Below are positions 23,523 through 31,413 of a stretch of 64,000 nt of DNA, piece after piece. The DNA comes from an uncultured Prevotella sp. (lineage in GTDB: Bacteria; Bacteroidota; Bacteroidia; Bacteroidales; Bacteroidaceae): the NCBI GenBank assembly GCA_947169185.1, contig CAMVOS010000004.1, forward strand, positions 1 to 64,000, written 5' to 3'. The notes beneath the pieces are model-generated. The model was given only the letters and a program-made list of their open reading frames with translations, did no database searches and was not told where the DNA came from. Numbering within the stretch: position 1 is the stretch's first letter; the number at the start of each line of letters is the position of its first letter. The position numbers were made by a program, and so were the translations under genes.

Positions 23523-24413
23523 TTATTTATACGTAATCTTGAAATAGTCGAGTAATGATTTGTACTGGTCCTGGGCGGTAAGGCAGGTGTCCGTCAGAAA
23601 ACCATTGATGTGGCCCCATTCGCGCAACCCCCGATAATAGAACATCTTGAGGTCGTCAGTGATGATGAAAGGTACAATGCCGTTAGCCAAACATTCCTTG
23701 AACATCAACAGGCGTCCCACACGGCCATTGCCATCCTGGAAGGGGTGAATCTGTTCGAAACGTACATGGAAATCCAAGATATCCTCAAAACTCTTCTGTT
23801 TAATGGCGTTATAGTCAGCGAGTAGTACTTTTATCTGGCGATGGACCTCCTTTGGCGAACAAGTCTCCTGACCTCCCACCTCGTTGGGCAATTGTTTGTA
23901 ATCACCAACAGCAAACCAGTCTTTCCTGCTGTCAGACGTTCCAGATTTCAGCATCAGATGGAGCTGTTTTACCAAGTTCTCTGTCAATTTCTCTTCTGCG
24001 TGGTCAATAATGTAGTCGATGCATCGGAAGTGGTTGACAGTTTCAACTACATCATCTACATTCACTGTCTCGTCAGTAATACCAATAGTGTTTGTCTCGA
24101 AGATATAGCGCGTCTGGTCATGGGTCAAACGACTGCCCTCGATGTGATTGGAATTATAGGTCAGATCAATCTGTGTGCGATGGTATATGCTACCCTTTAA
24201 TCGTGAGGCTTTCTGTTCACGTAGTGCAGCCAACAGGGGAAACTCTTTCTTTTTGGTCGTTCCTCGCTGAGGCAGAACAGCATCTGCAGGGATGTTCCAG
24301 GTCTTACCTGTCAGGAATGCGCCCTCAATCTTTCCACTCGCACAATAGTTGCGGGCTGTTCGTTCCGAAATGCCGTATTTCTCGGCAAATTGTGTCACTG
24401 ATATATACTCCAT
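23523..24413 (-). CDS. Fic-domain AMP-transferase with N-terminal HTH and self-inhibition motif
   Basis: A 296-residue Fic protein. Residues 1-50 look like a helix-turn-helix of the MerR/excisionase kind (ISVTQFAEKYGISERTARNY). The inhibition motif SNHIEG is at 88-93 (S/T-x-x-x-E-G, class II, same chain). The active site HPFQDGNGRVGR is complete at 223-234. Family members transfer AMP from ATP to target proteins, and the inhibitory Glu keeps the enzyme off. Two palindromes around its promoter suggest it controls its own transcription. It lies next to hipBA on the same strand. Confidence 0.88.
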   Translation of the reverse strand: MEYISVTQFAEKYGISERTARNYCASGKIEGAFLTGKTWNIPADAVLPQRGTTKKKEFPLLAALREQKASRLKGSIYHRTQIDLTYNSNHIEGSRLTHDQTRYIFETNTIGITDETVNVDDVVETVNHFRCIDYIIDHAEEKLTENLVKQLHLMLKSGTSDSRKDWFAVGDYKQLPNEVGGQETCSPKEVHRQIKVLLADYNAIKQKSFEDILDFHVRFEQIHPFQDGNGRVGRLLMFKECLANGIVPFIITDDLKMFYYRGLREWGHINGFLTDTCLTAQDQYKSLLDYFKITYK

Positions 24414-24433
24414 CGGTCAATTAGTACTCACTA

Positions 24434-24503
24434 TTGCCTTCTATCGGCAAGTTTTTTGTTCCTTTTCTGCTGCAAAGATACAAATTTTTGCCGATACCGG
24501 CAA
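24434..24503 (-). promoter_or_regulatory. fic promoter flanked by TTGCC/GGCAA palindromes
   Basis: The -7 box TATCTTTG is at 24473-24480 (minus). TTGCC-N7-GGCAA (24434-24450) and TTGCC-N6-GGCAA (24488-24503) lie on either side, both followed on the plus strand by GTTTTTT. They are likely binding sites for the HTH of the Fic protein. Confidence 0.6.
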
Positions 24504-24519
24504 GTTTTTTATGGAAATA

Positions 24520-24851
24520 TTATTCTTTATAATACTCGCTCTTCTTGTAAAGCGTGTAACATGTGATGCCGAACATCTCTTTATGCTTTTGGTCTGCGGT
24601 ATTCTCAGTATAAGGGCTGAGGATGCCTATGAGTGTATTGTACTGTGCTTGATTCAACTTGTGGGGATAGGCGTCACACATTTTGTGGAGTACCACGACG
24701 GCAGCAGCGGCTCGTTGCGCAACCACTCTTCAAAGTCGCTTTTCGTTGAGTCTGGCATGTGCAGTCGCTTTACCCCCTCCTCAATCTGCGCCCTGACCAT
24801 CATGGCCAGGGCGAGCAGTGAGAGTATCATGACATATCGCCTATAATCCAT
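24520..24851 (-). pseudogene. Chimeric pseudogene from two neighbouring gene families
   Basis: The first part (minus from ATG 24851) encodes a signal peptide and RLHMPDSTKSDFEEWLRNEP, nearly identical to the gene at 19877-20338. After about 48 codons it switches, in another frame, to VVVLHKMCDAYPHKLNQAQY through CYTLYKKSEYYKE (to 24520), which matches an internal segment of the protein encoded at 28181-30166. The junction lies in a GCTGCTG-like microhomology. Deletion between two adjacent ancestral genes explains the frame change; the second part also lacks the thioredoxin-like domain. A -7 box (TATATTTG, 24880-24887) remains upstream. Confidence 0.8.
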
Positions 24852-24917
24852 TTAGTTGCATGTTAGTTAAAATCCGGTGCAAATATAAGGATTTTTCTTT
24901 GGCGAAAATGTTATAAG

Positions 24918-24976
24918 AGCGTTACAAATACTTACAAATAAATAAATTAAGTCTTTCTTAAACTAATTTTGGTTAA
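24918..24976. repeat. Duplicated upstream block, copy B
   Basis: Partner of 20413-20471; see that entry. It lies upstream of the chimeric pseudogene. Confidence 0.7.
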
Positions 24977-24987
24977 TGAGTCTTCAA

Positions 24988-26487
24988 CTATCTCATCGGT
25001 TTGTTCGGCTTCTTAAAGCTGTTATGCATCGTTGCATTGCGGGGTGAGCCGCGACGCAGGTCTGGAACTATACTGCGAACCTTGCTGCTGGCTGGTGCCA
25101 GACTTGCAGGAATGATATGATTGAGGTCTTCAGCAATAAGGGCAAAGTACTCTATTACCCAGCCGCCATACGTATTGGCATAGACCAACGCTTCGGTCTT
25201 TCCGTCAGCTGACAGGAACATGTCTTCGTAGTACTCGGTATCGGGATAGTGCAACTTGCCTAAGTAGGTGTAGCCCTGTAACTGGAGGGACTTGGTGAAG
25301 ATGTCAATAGGTAAGTTAGCGTTATGACACATACACATGACGTCATTCAGATTCTGACCGTCCTCTGTCTCGAAAATATATTGTTCGGTTAAATTGCTGG
25401 CGACGTAGTACCAATAGTGCCAACCATATCCTTCCCAGAATTCAAGCTGGCCGTTGCCTACGGCCCAGAACTGTTTGGCCTGTTTGTGCGCCTCGACTTC
25501 TGCAAAGTTGCTGCCCCACTTGAGGTAAGGGTCGTTGACGAGTATGCCGGCATCGCGGTCAGCCTTCCATGCGGACAACTGGTCTGTTGGGCCGCAGAAC
25601 GGTGGCTGGTAGGAGATACGTTCGACGTCGAAATAATAGGTCTTATAGCTGCCGTTTGGCAGCTTATGATGCCCCTGTTCTACAATCTCTTCAGGCACGT
25701 AATTGTCACCGTCGAGCTTCCATGTTACTAACGACAGTGGTATATCGTCGCCATGTTCGAACGTGTAATGCATGAACTCCGCTTCGTTTTGATACAGGAT
25801 GGCGAACGGGTAGGGCTCGCCCACGATAGGCTCCGTCATCCAACGGTCGTCCTCTGAACGTGCCGGGTCAAGCCAGAAGCCTGTGGTCACTTGATCCATG
25901 CGGTATAGGCATATCTGATCGAAACCGTATTCCTGAGGGGATTTCTCACTCTTCATATTGAGAATGCTTCCAACGAGTTTCGGTGTGACGGTGGCCTCGA
26001 AAGAATTGCCGTTGACAGTGACTGTAGCAGAGGCTAAACCATTGGTAGTGGCAACATTGTGTATAGGGTGTATCTGTACCACCTTGACGGTAGAGAGTTC
26101 CTCTTCATCGGCGAGCGTGAAATGTTTGTCGGCTGTCGTTCCATTGTCGATATAGCTGGTCTGCCATACAACAAGGGTATAGGTGCCGTTGGGCAGGTCG
26201 TCAAATTCGAAGGTCAGCGGCTCAAAGCTCTTAGTCACCGTGCCGAGTTTCTTCACCAGACGGCCGTTCTGGTCGTAGATGAGCACCGTGTCGGCAAGAC
26301 ACAACGTCTTGGGCAGATTGAACTCTATTAACTCGGTCAAGCCCATCTCTTCAAACATGGCTTTCGTGTTGACTGTGATGACTGCCCGTCCTGATGTGCC
26401 AGGCTTTGCAGGATTGTCATCAACACTACAGGCGTAGAATGCCAATGTTACGATGACAGTCGTCATCAGGTACATCATTTTCTTCAT
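24988..26487 (-). CDS. Surface lipoprotein, possibly fimbrillin-related
   Basis: A 499-residue lipoprotein: signal peptide with lipobox LAFYAC and mature start CSVDDN, an aspartate-rich tether typical of Bacteroidetes surface export. The following part is predicted beta-rich (VLIYDQNGRLVKKLG, DLPNGTYTLVVWQ), which recalls the FimB/Mfa2 anchor family of fimbrial accessory proteins. The rest, with many Trp and Tyr residues, is not recognised. It is a single gene with promoter -7 box TATCTTTG at 26529-26536. The fimbrial assignment is weak. Confidence 0.65.
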   Translation of the reverse strand: MKKMMYLMTTVIVTLAFYACSVDDNPAKPGTSGRAVITVNTKAMFEEMGLTELIEFNLPKTLCLADTVLIYDQNGRLVKKLGTVTKSFEPLTFEFDDLPNGTYTLVVWQTSYIDNGTTADKHFTLADEEELSTVKVVQIHPIHNVATTNGLASATVTVNGNSFEATVTPKLVGSILNMKSEKSPQEYGFDQICLYRMDQVTTGFWLDPARSEDDRWMTEPIVGEPYPFAILYQNEAEFMHYTFEHGDDIPLSLVTWKLDGDNYVPEEIVEQGHHKLPNGSYKTYYFDVERISYQPPFCGPTDQLSAWKADRDAGILVNDPYLKWGSNFAEVEAHKQAKQFWAVGNGQLEFWEGYGWHYWYYVASNLTEQYIFETEDGQNLNDVMCMCHNANLPIDIFTKSLQLQGYTYLGKLHYPDTEYYEDMFLSADGKTEALVYANTYGGWVIEYFALIAEDLNHIIPASLAPASSKVRSIVPDLRRGSPRNATMHNSFKKPNKPMR

Positions 26488-26528
26488 ACTGATATTGTTT
26501 AAATTAGTTGTTAGTTTAATTATTGCTG

Positions 26529-26536
26529 CAAAGATA
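26529..26536 (-). promoter_or_regulatory. -7 box of the lipoprotein gene
   Basis: Minus-strand TATCTTTG, 42 nt before ATG 26487. The spacer and upstream part (ACTTGCTGATATTGG) resemble the fic promoter upstream part. Confidence 0.5.
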
Positions 26537-26574
26537 CTTTTTTTTCCAATATCAGCAAGTTTTCGAAGTGAAAA

Positions 26575-26913
26575 TTATTCAAACTCTATCCTTCGGATTG
26601 TCAATATGCAGATTACTATAATGCAAACTATTAATGTCGCAATCGACAGCAGTATCGCTTTCCAGAAGTTATCCTCTACATACCAGATGTATAGCCAGAA
26701 GGGGACAACGATACTTATGAACCCAGCACAAAAGCAATAATAGAATTTGATGGGTTCCCGTTTCGGATGCAATGTCCTATTGCAATTGGGGCATTGAATG
26801 GTGTGATTAGTTCCCTTCAGGAAATACTCCGATATCTGTCGTAGCCCTATCTTCGTGTCACAATGAGGACATACGGCTTGGTCGTGATTAAGCAATGCTG
26901 ATAATAGTTTCAT
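26575..26913 (-). CDS. CxxC-CxxC zinc-ribbon membrane protein
   Basis: A 112-residue protein with two CPxC knuckles (CPHC at 15-18, CPNC at 41-44) forming a probable zinc ribbon. They are followed by two membrane helices (about 58-76 and 85-107). It resembles the small cxxc_20_cxxc group of membrane proteins. It lies 17 nt after an XRE regulator gene on the same strand and may form a unit with it and the DUF2975 gene. Role unknown. Confidence 0.65.
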   Translation of the reverse strand: MKLLSALLNHDQAVCPHCDTKIGLRQISEYFLKGTNHTIQCPNCNRTLHPKREPIKFYYCFCAGFISIVVPFWLYIWYVEDNFWKAILLSIATLIVCIIVICILTIRRIEFE

Positions 26914-26930
26914 ATGCTGTCAAATGATTA

Positions 26931-27143
26931 TTAGTCCCTGTATTCCAATATATCTCCAGGCTGGCAACCCAACTCGCGACAGATAGCTTCAAGAGTCGTA
27001 AATCGGACTGCCTTGGCTTTGCCTGTCTTGAGGATTGAGAGGTTTGCTAATGTCAGGCCAACCTTCTCTGCTAACTCGCTTAACGACATTTTGCGTTTAG
27101 CAAGTTCCACGTCTAAGTTTACAATAATCTGTCCCATAGGCAT
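26931..27143 (-). CDS. YozG-type XRE regulator
   Basis: A 70-residue Cro/C1-type HTH protein (MSLSELAEKVGLTLANLSIL; LGCQPGDILEY tail) typical of the YozG group that pairs with DUF2975 membrane proteins. ATG at 27143 is directly adjacent to the DUF2975 stop; ATG 27137 is an alternative. A partner relationship with the upstream DUF2975 gene is known for the families; the regulated genes are not. Confidence 0.83.
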   Translation of the reverse strand: MPMGQIIVNLDVELAKRKMSLSELAEKVGLTLANLSILKTGKAKAVRFTTLEAICRELGCQPGDILEYRD

Positions 27144-27608
27144 TTAAATTGTTAGTTCCTGTTCTTCTTTTAGTTTCAGACCTACGGCAAAGGCCTCGGC
27201 TACAATCAGATTAAACACAGCGAAGATCAGAATGGCCATGTCTTCTTCAAAGGCTTCAATGACGTTAGCTCCTTCGATAATGGTATAAGCAGAAAACACC
27301 AACACACCAAAAGACAGACCTATTGCTGTGATTCGCAGACACCAAACATTGTCCCAAACAAATACCTCGTTGCGGTTGACATTGAGGATAAAACGCACGA
27401 AACAGGCAAACGAGAGGATAAAAGCTCCAACAGTGGCCAGACCCAGAATCCCAAACAAGAATTCGCTCCAAGAAAGTGTTGAGTTGTTTGCTGCACCTTC
27501 TTCCCAACCCCGAGCGAAATCGTCAGCACCCTGGACAAATGACAAAGTAACATGTGCTATCATCAACAGCAACATCAACACGCAGAAAAAATTCAGTTTC
27601 TTTTTCAT
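27144..27608 (-). CDS. DUF2975 membrane protein
   Basis: A 154-residue protein with four predicted membrane helices (about 5-24, 48-70, 92-113, 124-144), the layout of DUF2975. It is followed immediately by the YozG-type regulator, the usual pair in Firmicutes and Bacteroidetes. A sensory or regulator-sequestering role is possible but not established. The promoter -7 box TACTTTTG is at 27655-27662. Confidence 0.78.
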   Translation of the reverse strand: MKKKLNFFCVLMLLLMIAHVTLSFVQGADDFARGWEEGAANNSTLSWSEFLFGILGLATVGAFILSFACFVRFILNVNRNEVFVWDNVWCLRITAIGLSFGVLVFSAYTIIEGANVIEAFEEDMAILIFAVFNLIVAEAFAVGLKLKEEQELTI

Positions 27609-27654
27609 ACTCTTTTTATTGTTTTATTTGGTTTATTTATTGAATTTCGATATG

Positions 27655-27662
27655 CAAAAGTA
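27655..27662 (-). promoter_or_regulatory. -7 box of the DUF2975 operon
   Basis: Minus-strand TACTTTTG, 47 nt before ATG 27608. Confidence 0.4.
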
Positions 27663-27894
27663 TATCTTTTTTCAGTATCAACCAAATAAAATCGATAAAA
27701 GTTTATCGTTTTTCAATAAATTTAACGTTCGTTATTTCTTTAACGCCTCCTCCTCCTCTTCAACCGGCAACCGTTTTATCATCAGTCTACGACAAAATAA
27801 TCTGCGTTTTCCTTGCATTTCAGCGATTTTTTTTGTATCTTTGCGAAAGATTTCGCGAAGTTACTCTATCTCGGCATAAAAAAGAATTCTTTCT

Positions 27895-28140
27895 TTTGTT
27901 CTGCTCTCGATTTACCGTAACTTTGCATCTGGAAAAGGCTGTCGCAGCATCCGTTCTGCCTACGCCAAAAGCCCTAAGGTTTAAGTCTTTTGGCGGCCGT
28001 CGCAAGATATTCGCACGCCAGCTGCAAGACATTGCCCCGCCCGCCGCAACAATTTGCCACGGGCGGGGCAAATTAGCAACATGCCGTCTCGCTCCCTGCT
28101 ACATGCCGTCTTAAACCCTATAACTACAGGGGCTTTCCCC
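27895..28140 (+). ncRNA. Candidate structured non-coding RNA locus
   Basis: A full promoter (TTTG 27895-27898, 19-nt spacer, TAACTTTG 27918-27925) on the plus strand has no credible gene after it. A second -7 box TATCTTTG lies at 27836-27843. The transcript would carry two strong hairpins: CGCCAAAAG/CTTTTGGCG (27963-27971, 27987-27995) and TTGCCCCGCCCG/CGGGCGGGGCAA (28032-28043, 28060-28071). A direct repeat of ACATGCCGTCT follows at about 28079 and 28100. GC content is higher than in the neighbourhood. An ORF can be drawn through it on either strand but has no protein-like features. End point uncertain. Confidence 0.4.
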
Positions 28141-28180
28141 CTTTCTCCCCTGAGTATGCAATCACGGGTATCTTTGATTA

Positions 28181-30166
28181 TCAGTTCGTACTATAAATCT
28201 TTTTCAGTGCAGCCTCTAATTCTTGTACGGTTGAGGGACTGGCAACGATGGTGCCGTCAGGGCCGATGACGATGGTTTCGGGCCAAGAGAGGATGCCGTA
28301 GGCTTGTCGGTATGGTGTTGCCTGTGTTGCCAGTTGTGGCCAGGGCAGGTTCTCTTCCCTCAGTCGTTCGGTCCATCGTTTTTTATAGACCCCATCAATG
28401 GCGAGGCTTAAGATTTGCAACCCTTTCGCATGATACTGGTCGTAGAGAGGACACAGCTGGGGCAGGATGTCGAACTCGTCGCGATTCCAGCTCTCCCAGA
28501 AGTGTAACACGACATATCCTTTGCCAATATACTCGCTCAGTTGGTGGCTATTGTCCAGTGTGTCTTTCAGCGCAATATCTGTATAATGTGTGCCTGGACG
28601 GCGTTTCTCCAATCCAGCCACATACTCCTTGACGGGAGCCATTAGCAGATGGTTAGAGTAGCGGAACTGGTCGCTGACAAAGGGCTTCAGTTCGTCGTAG
28701 CTCAGTTCGGTATATATCTTGTAGATGGCATAGGTCCTCAGCAAGTCGTCCTTGCCTGCAAAGATGACCTGACGGTAACGCTCACGCTGTTTGGCGATAG
28801 CGGCATCCAGTTCTGCACGATTCTTCATTTTCAGCATGCGCAGTCGCTCTGCCTCCGTCTCGTTCAGGAAGTTGTTGCGCTGCTGCGAAGCCTTCTGACC
28901 CTTGACTGTGTTCTTTAACAAATCAATTTTGATGGGCTGTCCGTCTGCCCAGAAATAGGTGTAATAACGGTTTTTGGTGGTCAAACCGCACACCTCGTTT
29001 TTCGGCAACCGGCAGGTGAAGGAGAAGCGACCGTTGCGGACGGGGAACTTTCCAAGTTCCTCGAAAGACGATACGCTGCGGCGGACGATGACGCTGTCAG
29101 CGTCTGCTGTGGCCGTACCGCTGATTTGGCAGTCCACCAGTTGCAGGTCTTCAGAACCGTTGGTAATCAGTCCGTTGTATGAAACGACCTTTCGCAGCTG
29201 CGTCGTAGAGATGGTGGAAGAGGTTATCATGGCTGGGCGACGCTTCACCTCACCGCCTTCCGCCTGATAATGCTCGCTCTTTTGGTAGAGCGTGTAGCAG
29301 GTGTAGCCAAACATTTCCTTGTGTTTCTGGCCAGAGGCAGTCTCAGCGTATGGACTGAGGATGCCAATGAGCGTGTTGTACTGCTCACGGGTCAGTTTGT
29401 TGGGATAGCCGTCACACATCTTATGGAGCACCACGACAGCAGCCGTCTTGCCACCCGAGGTCTCGCGATCATAAATCTGGCAGGTCTGCTTGACCTTGGT
29501 CAGTAGTTCGTCGTAGGTCTGTGGGGCTGTAGGATCTGTGTCGTATTTGATGGTTGTCTTTATTCTCTGCGGTTCGGAGGAATACGGTAGGAAGAATGGC
29601 ATCTTATCGTACTTCTTTGCCGTGATCTCGTAGATGGTGCCGTTCATCATCCAGATGTTGCCTACCTGCTGGTCCTGCTTGATTTGTTGTTCCCACGCCA
29701 ACAGCACGGCATAGCGCTGACCGTCTGGGTCTTCGAAGGTCAGCAAGCGGATGTTCTGCTTGTTACCAAAGGCATACTCCCCAGTGACCACACCATTGGG
29801 ATTACCCAAGAGCCATTCTACGCCAGAGACCAGCGGAACACCCTGCCGGGCGTCGTGAATCATGACTTCCTTGGCATGAACGGCCTCGCTGCGTAAAGTC
29901 TGCTCCAGCTCCTTCAAGCGAGGAAACAAGATGGTAGCATCGTTGGTACCCTCGACACCAAACACTTGGCTAAAATCGTAAGCCGTAGCCTTGCCTCCAG
30001 TAACCGCATCTTGGCAGACTACCCGTCCTTCGCTGACGTTATACTCGCCTGAGGCTACAAAAGCCTGTAGCTTTTCGTGGACGTGGCGGGCTGCGTCGCT
30101 CACCTGTGCATTGATTGACATGGCCCACATCAGGCACAATGCCATAACCATATTCCTATTCTTCAT
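28181..30166 (-). CDS. Exported thioredoxin-fold protein lacking the CxxC
   Basis: A 661-residue secreted protein (signal peptide MKNRNMVMALCLMWAMSINA). The C-terminal 130 residues have a TlpA/AhpC-like thioredoxin fold (YVVLHFWESWN, LSLAIDG, YGILSWPETIVIGPDGTIV). Where TlpA has WCxPC this protein has WNRDE, so both redox cysteines are gone. The middle part (about 350-450) looks like a DUF4369-type beta domain; the N-terminal half is helical and unrecognised. It overlaps the anti-sigma-like gene by 11 nt and ends an ECF sigma operon. A fragment of a close paralog lies in the pseudogene at 24520-24851. A binding rather than redox role is likely. Confidence 0.75.
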   Translation of the reverse strand: MKNRNMVMALCLMWAMSINAQVSDAARHVHEKLQAFVASGEYNVSEGRVVCQDAVTGGKATAYDFSQVFGVEGTNDATILFPRLKELEQTLRSEAVHAKEVMIHDARQGVPLVSGVEWLLGNPNGVVTGEYAFGNKQNIRLLTFEDPDGQRYAVLLAWEQQIKQDQQVGNIWMMNGTIYEITAKKYDKMPFFLPYSSEPQRIKTTIKYDTDPTAPQTYDELLTKVKQTCQIYDRETSGGKTAAVVVLHKMCDGYPNKLTREQYNTLIGILSPYAETASGQKHKEMFGYTCYTLYQKSEHYQAEGGEVKRRPAMITSSTISTTQLRKVVSYNGLITNGSEDLQLVDCQISGTATADADSVIVRRSVSSFEELGKFPVRNGRFSFTCRLPKNEVCGLTTKNRYYTYFWADGQPIKIDLLKNTVKGQKASQQRNNFLNETEAERLRMLKMKNRAELDAAIAKQRERYRQVIFAGKDDLLRTYAIYKIYTELSYDELKPFVSDQFRYSNHLLMAPVKEYVAGLEKRRPGTHYTDIALKDTLDNSHQLSEYIGKGYVVLHFWESWNRDEFDILPQLCPLYDQYHAKGLQILSLAIDGVYKKRWTERLREENLPWPQLATQATPYRQAYGILSWPETIVIGPDGTIVASPSTVQELEAALKKIYSTN

Positions 30167-30755
30167 CTTCGTCAGTTTTTACGTTATTAATATTGTTTGC
30201 CTCACTGGACTTGGCATCTTTGTGCAGTTCATTCAAGATGTAGTTGTTGACGATACGCTGCAGTCGCTCGTCAGCATGCATCACCCGATGAATGCGCTCA
30301 ATATATAGGCTGTCGTCCATTTGGGCCAGTTCACGTTCTATCTTATTAATATAGTAGTCGAGGCTGTCAGTAGCTGTGACAATATTTTGCTGTGCGACTA
30401 ACTGTCTGTCTGCTCTTTTTGTTTGACGTATTGTCGCCTTTACTGGCTGCACTATACTTACTTTCTCCTGCCCGTCTGTAGGTAACGGTCTGGGAGCTTG
30501 CTCCTTACGGACTATAATTTTACTTTCTACGGAATTTTCCTTGTCTTCCGATGGCCAAACCATCAGCACGGCAAAGACGATGCAGGCAGCTGCGGCAAGG
30601 GCAGCGATATAGGCATATCTGGGCCTGTGTGCCGGTTTTGGGGCAATTTCCTGCATCACGTTGTCGCAGAAGTCTGCAGGCACTTCCGGCTCCGTCCGTC
30701 GTGCTTCACGTCGACGCAGGGCTTCGCGCAGGTCTTTATCTGTCAGCTTGTTCAT
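30156..30755 (-). CDS. Putative anti-sigma factor
   Basis: A 199-residue single-pass membrane protein: a charged cytoplasmic segment (1-47), one helix (YIAALAAAACIVFAVLMVW), and a periplasmic part rich in charged residues with a coiled-coil-like stretch around 130-170. Position right after an ECF sigma gene, with a 20-nt overlap, is the usual arrangement for an anti-sigma factor. No zinc-binding HxxxCxxC is present, so it is not of the ZAS type. It also overlaps the next gene. Confidence 0.7.
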   Translation of the reverse strand: MNKLTDKDLREALRRREARRTEPEVPADFCDNVMQEIAPKPAHRPRYAYIAALAAAACIVFAVLMVWPSEDKENSVESKIIVRKEQAPRPLPTDGQEKVSIVQPVKATIRQTKRADRQLVAQQNIVTATDSLDYYINKIERELAQMDDSLYIERIHRVMHADERLQRIVNNYILNELHKDAKSSEANNINNVKTDEDEE

Positions 30756-31293
30756 GTTCTTTCTCTTTAATCATCCGTGATAGTTTCTTCCTGATACGGT
30801 GGAGTCGGGTAGCCAGCGCATTTGGCTCCACGTCCATGATGTAGGCGATGTCTCGCAACGGTCGGTCTTCGTAATAATAGAGATGTATCAGCAGTTGCTC
30901 GTCGTCAGTCAGGTCGTCGATGGCCTCTTCCATCAGGGCGATGCGTTCCTCGCGTCCTGTCGACAAGTCTTCGTCTGCTATCGCCGGCAGGTTGTCGATG
31001 TCGACATAGTGGGGTTGCTGGCGTTTCAGACGGTCCAGCGACTTACGGTAGGCGATACGGCAGACCCATGTGCTGAAGGACGACTGGAAATTGAACGTGC
31101 CCAGCGAACGGAAGGCCTTCACGAAGGCATCCTGCGCCACCTCCTTGGCATCCTCGCTGTCAGGCATCATCCGACTGGTGAAGCTGAGTACCTGTTGTGA
31201 ATAGGTCTTCACAAACCAGGCATACTCCTCGCACTTGCCGTCGAGTATCCGCCCGATGCGTCGCCTTTCGTCTATGTTGATAATCTCGCTCAT
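30736..31293 (-). CDS. ECF-type RNA polymerase sigma factor
   Basis: A 185-residue sigma-70 family ECF factor with region 2 (VLSFTSRMMPDSEDAKEVAQ, DAFVKAFRSLGTF) and region 4 (LLIHLYYYEDRPLRDIAYIM, ATRLHRIRKKL). The frame is open for 23 codons upstream, but MSEIINIDERRR at 31293 is the natural start. The anti-sigma-like gene and a secreted thioredoxin-like gene follow with overlaps, so the operon is likely an envelope-signal response unit. Confidence 0.87.
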   Translation of the reverse strand: MSEIINIDERRRIGRILDGKCEEYAWFVKTYSQQVLSFTSRMMPDSEDAKEVAQDAFVKAFRSLGTFNFQSSFSTWVCRIAYRKSLDRLKRQQPHYVDIDNLPAIADEDLSTGREERIALMEEAIDDLTDDEQLLIHLYYYEDRPLRDIAYIMDVEPNALATRLHRIRKKLSRMIKEKEHEQADR

Positions 31294-31346
31294 TCTACCT
31301 AATAGACTGTGGTATGACAGAATGATTACAGGTTTATGTGTTAAAG

Positions 31347-31386
31347 AAACGAAAAACTGCACGGAAAGTGGAACTCGCCGTGCAGT
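31347..31386 (-). terminator. Intrinsic terminator of alaS
   Basis: Read on the minus strand, ACTGCACGG (31378-31386) pairs with CCGTGCAGT (31356-31364) and is followed by TTTTTCGTTTC. It lies 28 nt after the alaS stop and separates alaS from the sigma operon. Confidence 0.88.
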
Positions 31387-31413
31387 CTATATGATGTTTC
31401 AGTCTTCGAAAGT

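Noticed and set aside
27820..28114. Protein-coding genes on either strand in the hairpin-rich locus
   Set aside because: Both open frames run through strong hairpins, have Arg/Ala-biased composition, no recognisable start context and no family likeness.
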